A DNA stretch of 22,147 bases from Omnitrophica bacterium RIFOXYB12_FULL_50_7 (GCA_001804345.1 MHFU01000112.1:1-22147); one strand, 5' to 3'; positions 7,370-14,228 are shown, counted from the first letter of the stretch. Made by a program: numbers and translations. The notes: a model not told the origin generated them from the sequence alone.

Positions 7370-7651
7370 CTATCCGAAGAATCTTCCGAAATAACCCTTT
7401 CTATATCCGTAAACGAATAACCACACATCCCAAATTCCAAGCGTGGCGAATCCTACCCATCTTCCAAGATTGCTATCCATATCAATGCCTGTGGAGGCAA
7501 TCACCATGCCGTATAGTCCCAATGAGAGCAGCCAAATGACTGCCAGCTTGAAAGACTTCTTCTGTCCCTCGAAGAGCCGAATATACCAGAGCATCCAAAG
7601 GAAGCCAAAAAACAGAAACAGCCCAATTAGGTGAAAGATTGTGAATTCCAT
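7370..7651 (-). CDS. Small integral membrane protein, unknown
   Basis: The protein has 93 residues with three likely membrane spans: about 5-24 (HLIGLFLFFGFLWMLWYI), 34-52 (KLAVIWLLSLGLYGMVIAS) and 62-82 (GRWVGFATLGIWDVWLFVYG). It ends in a basic aromatic tail (YRKGYFGRFFG). I do not recognise the family. ATG 7651 follows AGGGGGAT very closely, so the start is not certain. It lies between two exported proteins in the same direction, with short gaps, probably in one transcript. Confidence 0.65.
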   Translation of the reverse strand: MEFTIFHLIGLFLFFGFLWMLWYIRLFEGQKKSFKLAVIWLLSLGLYGMVIASTGIDMDSNLGRWVGFATLGIWDVWLFVYGYRKGYFGRFFG

Positions 7652-7670
7652 ATCCCCCTATTTTCAAAAT

Positions 7671-8243
7671 TTATTGGGGTCTGACCCCTTTTTCTCTATT
7701 TTGCTCCACTATTCTCGCCTGTGTAATTAGTTCTTGAGCTTTATAAAACAAAGAAGATAAGGGAGATCGGTTATACCCCAAATCGTCTTCTTTTGCCTCT
7801 ACCGTGTAAGTTCCATCAGAAGTGAGAAAGTAGAAGCGTGCATGCCCCTCAGACGGCAAAGGAAAATCTTTTGTCAGAGATGCTTGGACGATAAATTTGG
7901 GTGCAGCTGCCAAAAGGTCGTTAGAAGCTTTGCGCGCGTTCTCATGCTCACCGATTCCGATAATTCCTCCACCATTGCTAAAATACAAACTCACTGTACC
8001 ATCAGCTATGGCTACTAAAGTTACGACCGCTTCCGGATAGCCCGTTTCCATTAGCAGGCCCCACAACTTATTGTCAGCCGTAGGCGTAAACCCAATTTTT
8101 TCTGGAGGGGCTATCAAAACTTGTTGTCTAAGATCGCGATAAACATCCGCCAATTCGTATTCTTTTGCATGAGCTTTACCATGCCCCAATAGTCCCATAA
8201 GCATTGTTATCAAGCTTGCCATAATAATTAACCCCTTTTTCAT
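7671..8243 (-). CDS. Exported protein of unknown function
   Basis: The protein has 190 residues. The signal peptide MKKGLIIMASLITMLMGLLG ends near the AHA-KE site. The mature part contains KLWGLLMETGYPEAVVTLVA and GTVSLYFSNGGGIIGIGEH, which resemble small conserved proteins I associate with immunity-type loci, but I cannot name the family. The start is fixed by GGAGGGGGTTGTCGGG directly before the ATG. The last codons (GVRPQ) and the stop lie in a palindrome (7676-7688), so the native C-terminus has probably been altered. Confidence 0.75.
   Translation of the reverse strand: MKKGLIIMASLITMLMGLLGHGKAHAKEYELADVYRDLRQQVLIAPPEKIGFTPTADNKLWGLLMETGYPEAVVTLVAIADGTVSLYFSNGGGIIGIGEHENARKASNDLLAAAPKFIVQASLTKDFPLPSEGHARFYFLTSDGTYTVEAKEDDLGYNRSPLSSLFYKAQELITQARIVEQNREKGVRPQ
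7676..7688. repeat. Short palindrome GGGGTCTGACCCC at the 3' end of the 7671-8243 gene
   Basis: A 13-base palindrome, preceded on the minus strand by AAAA, so that it reads AAAAAGGGGTCAG. The same AAAAGGGGTCAG head forms the arms of the element in the SDR gene at 16981-17027, so the two may belong to one repeat family. Confidence 0.6.
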
Positions 8244-8259
8244 CCCGACAACCCCCTCC
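8244..8259 (-). promoter_or_regulatory. Shared leader, copy 3
   Basis: On the minus strand GGAGGGGGTTGTCGGG precedes ATG 8243. It is nearly identical to the leader at 11211-11226. Confidence 0.55.
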
Positions 8260-8269
8260 TCATAAGCAG

Positions 8270-8782
8270 CTATTTTTCTTGGGCCTTTAACTCCTGAATA
8301 ATGTGAGGTTCTATATCACACCCGACCGAATAGCCTGGGTTAACAACAACACCAGCTTTCGGGCCAATCAATTTAATGACCCATTTGAAATCAGTTTGAA
8401 GTCCCCACTGGTACTTTGGCGCACGCTTATGCCATTCATCGGACCTCTCTGGAGATGTAAAAACAGCGAACCGTGGTTCATTTTTTGAATTTGCAAGCAT
8501 AAATATGTTTGTTGAGTTATCCCAAACACCTTCTTCCCCGACCTCTTTATCAATCATGATATATATTTTGGAATCCATTAATACTTTGAGAAACTCATCC
8601 ACAGACGGGTTTTTTTGCTGAGCTTGAATAAGGGCTTTTTCCAATTCATTGCTTGCCAAAAACGAAGCCACAGTCTGTTCTCCTTTTGCTGTTTTATCAT
8701 TATGAAAAATCAACGAATCTTCTGCATAGCACAAAACTGTAAAAGAAAATAAAAAAAAGAGTACAAAACCTATTCGCCTCAC
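8270..8782 (-). CDS. Exported SseB-domain protein
   Basis: The protein has 170 residues. It has a signal peptide (RRIGFVLFFLFSFTVLCYA) followed by an SseB N-terminal-type domain. Family signs are NELEKALIQAQQKNPSVDEF, LMDSKIYIMIDKE, the PRFAVFTSPE strand and VNPGYSVGCDIEPHII near the end. SseB domains are mostly cytosolic and occur in bacterial immunity and secretion contexts, so a signal peptide is unusual. I chose GTG 8782 as the start because it follows the shared leader GGGGGTGTGGAA. A GTG at 8788 lies inside that leader. Confidence 0.75.
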   Translation of the reverse strand: MRRIGFVLFFLFSFTVLCYAEDSLIFHNDKTAKGEQTVASFLASNELEKALIQAQQKNPSVDEFLKVLMDSKIYIMIDKEVGEEGVWDNSTNIFMLANSKNEPRFAVFTSPERSDEWHKRAPKYQWGLQTDFKWVIKLIGPKAGVVVNPGYSVGCDIEPHIIQELKAQEK

Positions 8783-8821
8783 TTCCACACCCCCTTTTCT
8801 GCTCTCTCACTTCCTTCGTCT
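8783..8821 (-). promoter_or_regulatory. Shared leader, copy 4
   Basis: On the minus strand GAAGGAAG..CAGAAAA is followed by GGGGGTGTGGAA and then the GTG start. It is homologous with 7328-7366 well beyond the ribosome binding site. Confidence 0.6.
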
Positions 8822-8864
8822 AGATACTTCTCTTTCACACCGATGGCGTGCATTTACAGCCATA

Positions 8865-9257
8865 TTACTGTTCAAATTTGCTCAGATGAGTTTCTTCGCC
8901 TTTGTCTAAAACATTTGCTATGGCCTCTAGCGCGGCACTTCGAGGTCTTTTTCTAACCTTCACTTTCACCATCTCATGATTGATCCAGCATTTAATTGAC
9001 ACCTCAAAGTCATCATCCCTACCATAACAAACCGTAGCACTACACATGTCTGCGCCTTGCTCATAGGGATCATTTATTACAAATTCTAGTCGAAATAGCC
9101 TCGGTGATCCTCCCGCAATTCTTTTTAAATCAGCTTCTATACCCTGCGCTAATCTTCCAGAGTATTGCCAACAGATTTGATATTGAGAGTCGAGTTGTTC
9201 GCCATTGAATTTTGACAATTCACCTCTTAAAGATTTTACGATGTCGTAAGTATTCAT
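8865..9257 (-). CDS. Cytoplasmic protein of unknown function
   Basis: The protein has 130 residues with no signal peptide. It contains SLRGELSKFNGEQ, RLFRLEFVINDPYEQGADMC and a basic helix KVKVRKRPRSAALEA. I do not recognise a family. I chose ATG 9257 because AAAGGAGGAAT lies 8 bases upstream. A longer frame back to 9317 would run through the ribosome binding site. Its leader is a normal Shine-Dalgarno, unlike the shared leader of its neighbours. It follows the start-less frame at 9275-9451. Confidence 0.65.
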   Translation of the reverse strand: MNTYDIVKSLRGELSKFNGEQLDSQYQICWQYSGRLAQGIEADLKRIAGGSPRLFRLEFVINDPYEQGADMCSATVCYGRDDDFEVSIKCWINHEMVKVKVRKRPRSAALEAIANVLDKGEETHLSKFEQ

Positions 9258-9274
9258 TTGGGATTCCTCCTTTT

Positions 9275-9451
9275 CTAAATCCGATACCGTTCCGAGTGCT
9301 TCCGATGCATCTGCCAATTACTCGCATACTCAGCCGCCAAAGCCGCTACTTCCAGAAATCTCGCCCATTCTTTCTCGCTTCCTTCTGCTGCGAGATGAAG
9401 CGCTGAGTTTCTCCTTGCTCGGACCTTCGGTCCTGGCGTTATCCACGCTCG
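9275..9451 (-). pseudogene. Start-less open frame directly after the TPR lipoprotein stop (possible gene remnant)
   Basis: Beginning at the codon after the TAG of the lipoprotein gene, in the same frame, 58 codons run to a TAG at 9277-9275. The product has protein-like character: RAWITPGPKVRARR, then an amphipathic part EKEWARFLEVAALAAEYASN and the end KHSERYRI. No ATG or GTG lies near its beginning, although AAGGAG is present at about codon 13. It may be the tail of a decayed gene or a read-through extension. I do not recognise it. Confidence 0.35.
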
Positions 9452-9988
9452 CTAAAGGTCGTCTCGCCCAATGCTTTTTTTAAACTCTGCTAGAAAGCGA
9501 GGATCAAAATAATGCCCCAATTCTTTTGCTTTATGGGCATCTTTCCAAGCCAGATCATTTTTAAACTTACGAGCATAAACATACCCTCGGCTCGCATAAG
9601 CGGCCGCGTCTTTGGGATTAATTTCTATCGCTTTGTTTAAGTCTATAAGGGCTTTTTCAAAATTCTCATTTTTAATATAGACAATACCTCTATATCTATA
9701 GGCTGCGGAAAAACTGGGTTCTAGCTCGATGGCTTTGGAAAGATCCGTAATAGCTTGATATTGATTACCCCTTTCAGAATTAGTAAGTCCTCGCAAATAA
9801 TAGGCGTTAGCAGACCTAGGATTAAGTTCAATTGCCTTATTTAAATCGACTAGCGCTTCATCGAACTTGCCTTGCCGTCCAGCTTCTTGCCCCATTGATA
9901 TGTATTGAGCTTCCATTTGCGCCGCGCAGCCGCTTAGAGCAATCGCCGCGACTGTAAACACGATTATAGAGTTGAACTTCCTATTCAT
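9452..9988 (-). CDS. TPR-repeat lipoprotein
   Basis: The protein has 178 residues. The signal peptide ends in the lipobox LSGC at about 18-21, so the mature protein should be lipid-anchored. Four TPR-like repeats follow: YISMGQEAGRQGKFDEALVD, AYYLRGLTNSERGNQ, AYRYRGIVYIKNENF and AYASRGYVYARKF, each with ALxDLxKAIELNP-type second helices. TPR proteins act as protein-binding scaffolds; the partner is unknown. ATG 9988 follows CAGGAGAG at good spacing. It lies 55 bases after another TPR protein, so the pair probably forms a unit. Confidence 0.85.
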   Translation of the reverse strand: MNRKFNSIIVFTVAAIALSGCAAQMEAQYISMGQEAGRQGKFDEALVDLNKAIELNPRSANAYYLRGLTNSERGNQYQAITDLSKAIELEPSFSAAYRYRGIVYIKNENFEKALIDLNKAIEINPKDAAAYASRGYVYARKFKNDLAWKDAHKAKELGHYFDPRFLAEFKKSIGRDDL

Positions 9989-10043
9989 TTTTGTCTCTCC
10001 TGTGTTTAAATCTAGTCCCTAAGAACATAAAACACCACAGCCC

Positions 10044-11210
10044 TCATGACGCTCTCTGTCTTGACCGTTGTTGTCGAAGTGTCATTAGATTCCTTCTTGC
10101 CGCAAGAAAGTTTGGCTCAAGCTCAAGAGCCTTGCTGAAATTCTCCATAGCCTTTTCATCGTTCTTTGCAAGCAAATGGTAAGTAACGCCCAGATTATAA
10201 TAGCCCAGCGCATATTTCGGGTTCACCGCGATAGCTCTTTGGAAATAATCTATCGAATTGGAGGAGTCTCCCTTCTCTTGATACACTAGCCCGATATTAC
10301 CCAATATTTTATATTGGTGCGGATCTATTACTAAAGCACGCTTCAATTCGCCAGCGGCATCATCCAATCTCCCCTGCTTCTCATACAATATTCCGAGATT
10401 CATTGCAGCAATTGCATTTTCGGAATCTAGCTTAAGAGCTTTCTCTAAGAAATCCTCGGCCGCTTCATACCTTTGACGATCAATAAATGTAACGCCAAAG
10501 GAAACCACAATTCTGCTTAAAAGTTGCTTGCGCGTTAAGTTTCTCAAATATTTCGCATCGCCTTTTTCTATCAAGTATTTCTCACGATAATATTCGTCCG
10601 GGTAACTTTTCCCTCTATCCGTTGTTTCAATATTAATTCGTTGTGCCCCATCGTCATATCTCACAAATATATGCGCTGGCGTAGCGACAGCAAAGCACGG
10701 CAGCCCCAGCGCCTGCGCTATGCTTAAATAAATCATGGTAAGACTAGTACAGTGCCCCTTTCGATTTTCTAAGACTGCGTTGATAAGCAGGTTTTGGTAA
10801 TTTGAATAGAGAGGATCGTTGTTTTGGTCACTTTTAAAGTCACATTCATCAAAAAGAAATTCGTTTAGTCGCGCAACTATTACTTTCGGGTCACGCTCAC
10901 CCGCAATGAGAGAACGACATTTCTCAGCCAATCCATCAATATCTTCTTTGATTTTCTTGGCATCAATCTGCATTTTCGCTACTACCCATGCCACTTCATT
11001 CGTTATCCCTAAATACGCAGCAGAAAGATCGATTTCTGAATCTTTCATGTTAACCAGATCATTAATTGAAGGCGCCGTCGGATTTTCGGACAAAGCATAG
11101 CTGGGCAAAGGACAGCTCAGACAAACAACAAATGAGAGAAAGAGCGTCCAGGCGAAGCCCTTTTTCCTTTTAGAAAAAGCCTTTCCAGAACACATCGCCG
11201 TTTTCCTCAT
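10044..11210 (-). CDS. Exported transglutaminase-like/TPR protein
   Basis: The protein has 388 residues. A long basic N-region precedes a hydrophobic signal segment (WTLFLSFVVCLSCPLPSYA). Residues about 100-205 are a SirB1/transglutaminase-like domain with the candidate catalytic Cys154 in NRKGHCTSLTMIYLSIAQAL, His180 in TPAHIFVRY and an acidic NIETTD. Four TPR units follow (AEDFLEKALKLDSENAIAAM and so on) to the C-terminus, which ends basic. The fold suggests a peptidase or cross-linking type enzyme in the periplasm, or a scaffold that has lost activity. ATG 11210 follows the shared leader CAGGAGGGGGTTGTGGGG; a GTG at 11216 lies inside it. Confidence 0.83.
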   Translation of the reverse strand: MRKTAMCSGKAFSKRKKGFAWTLFLSFVVCLSCPLPSYALSENPTAPSINDLVNMKDSEIDLSAAYLGITNEVAWVVAKMQIDAKKIKEDIDGLAEKCRSLIAGERDPKVIVARLNEFLFDECDFKSDQNNDPLYSNYQNLLINAVLENRKGHCTSLTMIYLSIAQALGLPCFAVATPAHIFVRYDDGAQRINIETTDRGKSYPDEYYREKYLIEKGDAKYLRNLTRKQLLSRIVVSFGVTFIDRQRYEAAEDFLEKALKLDSENAIAAMNLGILYEKQGRLDDAAGELKRALVIDPHQYKILGNIGLVYQEKGDSSNSIDYFQRAIAVNPKYALGYYNLGVTYHLLAKNDEKAMENFSKALELEPNFLAARRNLMTLRQQRSRQRAS

Positions 11211-11226
11211 CCCCACAACCCCCTCC
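11211..11226 (-). promoter_or_regulatory. Shared leader, copy 5
   Basis: On the minus strand GGAGGGGGTTGTGGGG precedes ATG 11210. It matches 8244-8259 at all but one base. Confidence 0.55.
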
Positions 11227-11328
11227 TGTTTACTTTAGATTCCTTTTGCACTTTCATGAACAGCTGCTGCTGCTTCACATTTGACAGAACTACCTGCCCC
11301 GCTGTAAACAAAGACACATAATCGGACA

Positions 11329-11344
11329 GTGGAGTCGTCTCCAC
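11329..11344. other. Hairpin in the leader region of the transglutaminase-TPR gene
   Basis: GTGGAG and CTCCAC pair across a four-base loop within the 178-base gap between the XRE gene and the transglutaminase-TPR gene. There is no T run after it. I looked for a known riboswitch class here and did not find one. Confidence 0.35.
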
Positions 11345-11388
11345 CTCTCTGTGCCGTATAGCTTAAAGGATATAAGCCCTTTCCCGCC

Positions 11389-11667
11389 TCACTTGATTTT
11401 CATCTGAAGCTTTTTGCCGAGCGATTGGGCGACGCGTTCGAGAAACTCCACGGAAGGATTCTGGATCCCCCGTTCGAGTCTCGAGATATTGGCCTGGCGC
11501 GTCTTCGCGTGACGCGCGAGCTCTTGTTGGGTCATCCCCGAAGCCCGCCGCGCCCTGGCAACTTCTTCCCCGATTACTTTTGCTAATGAAAAAGTACGAT
11601 CACGCCACTTTTTGTTGTTTGCCGTGTGCGCGACTCGTTTTCGTTGAACGCTCATGCTTATCTTCAT
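11389..11667 (-). CDS. XRE-family HTH regulator (antitoxin-like, no partner seen)
   Basis: The protein has 92 residues. Residues about 31-85 are a Cro/C1-type helix-turn-helix: IGEEVARARRASGMTQQELA, then KTRQANISRLERG and PSVEFLERVAQSLGKKL. This is the common form of HigA/HipB-like antitoxins. No toxin-sized gene lies next to it on either strand, so it is either an orphan or a stand-alone regulator. A 15-base perfect palindrome (11669-11683) sits right at the start codon and there is no Shine-Dalgarno, which fits autoregulation and perhaps a leaderless transcript. Confidence 0.87.
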   Translation of the reverse strand: MKISMSVQRKRVAHTANNKKWRDRTFSLAKVIGEEVARARRASGMTQQELARHAKTRQANISRLERGIQNPSVEFLERVAQSLGKKLQMKIK

Positions 11668-11668
11668 G

Positions 11669-11683
11669 CTTATAGCCTATAAG
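11669..11683. promoter_or_regulatory. Palindromic operator candidate of the XRE gene
   Basis: CTTATAG-C-CTATAAG is a perfect inverted repeat starting one base beyond the start codon of the XRE gene. Its size and place suit an HTH dimer repressing its own promoter. Confidence 0.6.
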
Positions 11684-11754
11684 ATATATGGCCCTTTCTC
11701 AATCGCTTTATTCCCCCTGATCGCCTACCAGTTGGTACAGTTGTTCTCCAATTC

Positions 11755-11831
11755 ATTCTCCCCCTTTAGCAAAGGGGGCGGAAGGGGGATTTGAAAATCT
11801 CCCCTGGCCCCTCTTTACAAAAGAGGGGAAT
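11755..11831. repeat. Compound inverted repeat of CCCC-TTT-GGGG hairpins
   Basis: Two internal hairpins, CCCCCTTTAGCAAAGGGGG and CCCCTCTTTACAAAAGAGGGG-like, are arranged head to head around TTTGAAAAT. The ends read ATTCTCCCC and GGGGAAT. It occupies the gap between the nuclease and XRE genes. This gap (11684-11966) holds repeats only and no gene that I can support. Confidence 0.75.
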
Positions 11832-11902
11832 CCAGGATGATCAAGCGACCGTTACGAACTGTATCAAGAGGAACGCCCCCCCGCGCTGCGTTGCTCTTTA
11901 AT

Positions 11903-11988
11903 GTCAGTTCCGTACTCTGACCGCACTTGTACCTGTGTACAAGCATGGCAGTGTCGGAACAGGTGGTCAGTTCCGTGCTCTGACCGCA
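11903..11988. repeat. Two direct copies of a 23-bp unit at the 3' end of the nuclease gene
   Basis: The copies at 11903-11925 and 11966-11988 differ at one base and have a 63-base period. Each is itself a hairpin (GTCAG..CTGAC), and the 40-base interval contains CTTGTAC..GTACAAG (11926-11943). The copy at 11966 supplies the last codons (VRARN) and stop of the DUF1016-SNase gene. Confidence 0.75.
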
Positions 11989-13049
11989 TGTCCTTTTTCC
12001 AGAAGCACGTTGTTAAGGTACTGCTGTTTTCCGAATTTGTCCGTGTAAAAGATGTCGCCCAAATACCGGCCCCACTTTTCTTTACGCGTCTGGGTGGATT
12101 TGAGGATGATGCTTTCACAATGGGCGAGCTCTCGCTCGACAAACTTCTTCGCAGCAATGCCCTCAGGCGTATTGATCTCCGGACAATCAATCCCCCTCAG
12201 ACGAATGGTTTCATGCTTCTGGTCGTCAAAACCGGTGTCGATCTCAAGCTTTAACGTATCGCCATCAATCACACGCTTTACGAAAGCCTGGTAAGTATAC
12301 AAAAGATCGTAAGGCGTACGGGGTACGGCGTTTGCGGGAGCAAGGGGGACAGTCCCTTTAACGGCTTTAGAGGGACTGTCCCCTTCTCTCTCAGCGAGCG
12401 AGTAGCGGCCCTTTGCGTCTTTAATAGAAGCGACGATGGTTCCAGCGGCAAATTTTGAAGAGGTGAGCCTCGCCAGTTTCTTCGTACTGGAAAATCCGAC
12501 GTCGAGGAGCGGCTCTGTGGCATGCGAATGGATGCTCTCCGGCTGAATCACTTGATACATGTAAAAAGGGCCCAGCACAGGCACGGGAAGAAGCGACGGG
12601 GCTTTGCCATCCGAGATCTCGACCCGTTTTTCCCAATTCAGGTTGCGGATCTTGATCTCGAGTTCGCGCGAAGGCCAATCTTCTTTCGAAGCCTGGTCTG
12701 CCAGCGCAAGACGCTTTTTCTCATCCGGTATCGTGATAAGCGCCCGGTAATGGGCCCAGGTTAATTTGTGCCGCGCGGCACAAATCTTGTAGTCGGGAAA
12801 AAGATTCGCGAACTCGGCGCATCGACGAAGAACGCTGTCATCGATCTCCAGATCCCCGGAAAGCCGTAAAACCACCTTTTTCCCGTATTCGGCTCTTCCG
12901 TCATTCACCCGAACATGCTCATTGATGTAGCGGCCTGTATTCCAATAGATTTGGACTTTGGCTTCTTCGATGCGTTGTTGGCCAAGGAGCAGCGTCTCCT
13001 CAACCTTCTTGCGGAGTGCAGCATAAGTAGAGACGGCGATCTGCCCCAT
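11967..13049 (-). CDS. DUF1016 N-terminal domain fused to SNase-like nuclease
   Basis: The protein has 360 residues. Residues about 5-135 match the DUF1016 (YhcG) N-terminal domain: IYWNTGRYINEH, LRRCAEFANLFPD, LTWAHYRALITI and WPSRELEIKIR. Instead of the PD-(D/E)xK nuclease that usually follows, residues about 255-360 form a staphylococcal-nuclease-like domain. The latter shows VIDGDTLKLEIDTGF, RLRGIDCPEINTPEG and GRYLGDIF, retaining the Arg and Glu of the active site. Residues about 222-236 of the linker come from a palindrome (12342-12385). The start is certain: AGGAGGTGA precedes ATG 13049 and overlaps the bioF stop. Its role may be DNA cleavage in defence or competition. Confidence 0.85.
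   Translation of the reverse strand: MGQIAVSTYAALRKKVEETLLLGQQRIEEAKVQIYWNTGRYINEHVRVNDGRAEYGKKVVLRLSGDLEIDDSVLRRCAEFANLFPDYKICAARHKLTWAHYRALITIPDEKKRLALADQASKEDWPSRELEIKIRNLNWEKRVEISDGKAPSLLPVPVLGPFYMYQVIQPESIHSHATEPLLDVGFSSTKKLARLTSSKFAAGTIVASIKDAKGRYSLAEREGDSPSKAVKGTVPLAPANAVPRTPYDLLYTYQAFVKRVIDGDTLKLEIDTGFDDQKHETIRLRGIDCPEINTPEGIAAKKFVERELAHCESIILKSTQTRKEKWGRYLGDIFYTDKFGKQQYLNNVLLEKGHAVRARN
12342..12385. repeat. Palindromic element inside the DUF1016-SNase gene
   Basis: The arms begin AAGGGGGACAGTCCCTTTA and end TAGAGGGACTGTCCCCTT, with one mismatch and one extra G, around a short centre. Each arm is itself a hairpin (GGGAC..GTCCC type). It is in frame and encodes EGDSPSKAVKGTVPL-like residues in the linker between the two domains. 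Confidence 0.8.
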
Positions 13050-13053
13050 GAAC

Positions 13054-14208
13054 TCACCTCCTCAGATTTTTAAACCCTCGGATCAGCTTTTGGATGTCTT
13101 CTTTTGTGTGTGCGGTGGAGACGGTGACGCGGAGGCGTGCCTTGCCTTTGGGAACGGTGGGATAACGCACAGCGGGAATAAAGATCCCTTGGGCGAGAAG
13201 TTTATTGAAAAGCTCCATTGCTTTCCCCTCGTCGCCTACCATGATCGGAAGGATCGCGGATTCGGGTGTCGGAATCAAAAAGCCAAGTTCGGTGAGCCCT
13301 AGGTGAACCTCGTGGATATTCGCCCAGAGTTTTTTCCTTAAGAAGGGTTCTTCTTCGATCACGCAAAGCGCTTCGCGCGCGGCTTCACAAAGAATGGGTG
13401 GGAGCGCAGTCGCAAAAATGAAGGGTCGTGCGAAATTCACGAGATGCTCCGTCAGAACCTTGTCCGCAGCTACGAATCCTCCAAGACCTCCGAGAGCTTT
13501 GGAAAGCGTCCCCATGATAATATCAATCTGTTTGGAGAGATTCCCTTCTTCGGTGGCTCCGCGACCATGCTTCCCCAGAACGCCTGTACCGTGAGCATCA
13601 TCCACCACAAACAGCGCGTCGTATTTTTTTTTCAGGCGAACGAGCTCTTTCAGATTCGCAAGGTCGCCATCCATACTAAAAACTGTTTCGGTTACAAGGA
13701 TCCGCCGCCTGGCGTTCCGCGAACCCCGGAGAAGGTCTTCGCACTTTTTGTAATTCTTATGAGGAAAAACGCGCAGTTCGGCTTTGGAGAGCCTGGCGCC
13801 ATCGACAAGCGATGCGTGGCAAAGCTTGTCCATAATAATGACGTCCTCTTCGCCAGCGAAAGCGGTCAGAATGCCAAGGTTCGCGAGAAAACCGGCGGCA
13901 AAGACGAGCGCGCTTTCTTTCCCCTTAGTCTCCACCAGCTTTTTTTCGAGAGCCGCGTGAGCGCTTGTGGTTCCTGAGATAAGCCGCGCCGCACCCGCAC
14001 CAACACCGTGAACCTTAAGCGCCTTTTGAGCAGCCCGGACCACGCGAGGATGGCGGCTGAGGCCCAGATAGTCGTTCGAGCAAAAAAGGAGAAGGTCCCG
14101 CCCTTCGAATGCGGCGTGCGTGCCTTCATGATCCTCCAATACGCGGAGTTTCCGGTAGAGGTTTTTGGCCTGAAGATCCTGAAGTTCTTTTTGGTATTCG
14201 CTTTTCAT
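13054..14208 (-). CDS. bioF: 8-amino-7-oxononanoate synthase
   Basis: This PLP enzyme condenses pimeloyl-ACP (or -CoA) with alanine, the first committed step of biotin ring assembly. The protein has 384 residues. Signs are FCSNDYLGLS near 43, CHASLVDGARLS, VDDAHGTGVLGKHG and the PLP lysine 237 in TLSKALGGLGGF. The close relative 2-amino-3-ketobutyrate CoA ligase is excluded mainly by context. I chose ATG 14208 (MKSEYQKELQDLQ), which gives a normal N-terminus. The longer frame from GTG 14235 would start inside a 42-base palindrome. The stop lies within the ribosome binding site of the downstream nuclease gene. Confidence 0.93.
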   Translation of the reverse strand: MKSEYQKELQDLQAKNLYRKLRVLEDHEGTHAAFEGRDLLLFCSNDYLGLSRHPRVVRAAQKALKVHGVGAGAARLISGTTSAHAALEKKLVETKGKESALVFAAGFLANLGILTAFAGEEDVIIMDKLCHASLVDGARLSKAELRVFPHKNYKKCEDLLRGSRNARRRILVTETVFSMDGDLANLKELVRLKKKYDALFVVDDAHGTGVLGKHGRGATEEGNLSKQIDIIMGTLSKALGGLGGFVAADKVLTEHLVNFARPFIFATALPPILCEAAREALCVIEEEPFLRKKLWANIHEVHLGLTELGFLIPTPESAILPIMVGDEGKAMELFNKLLAQGIFIPAVRYPTVPKGKARLRVTVSTAHTKEDIQKLIRGFKNLRR

Positions 14209-14228
14209 ATCTTTCCGACTCACCGTCT

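Noticed and set aside
6137..11226. Integron cassette array with attC sites
   Set aside because: Same-direction small genes and the repeated GTTGTGG are suggestive, but the core does not fit GTTRRRY/RYYYAAC, the motif lies before genes rather than after them, and no integrase is seen.
11222..11388. Riboswitch in the leader of the transglutaminase-TPR gene
   Set aside because: A hairpin and some structured-looking sequence are present, but the conserved cores of c-di-GMP and other common classes are missing.
11684..11966. Toxin gene partner for the XRE protein
   Set aside because: The stretch is repeats on both strands, with no protein-like frame of suitable size.
11903..11988. Minimal CRISPR array (two repeats, one 40-base interval)
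   Set aside because: Only two copies, one overlapping a coding end, the interval itself a palindrome, and no cas genes nearby.
13054..14208. 2-amino-3-ketobutyrate CoA ligase instead of BioF
   Set aside because: The families are close, but the location among bioB, bioA and bioD favours BioF.
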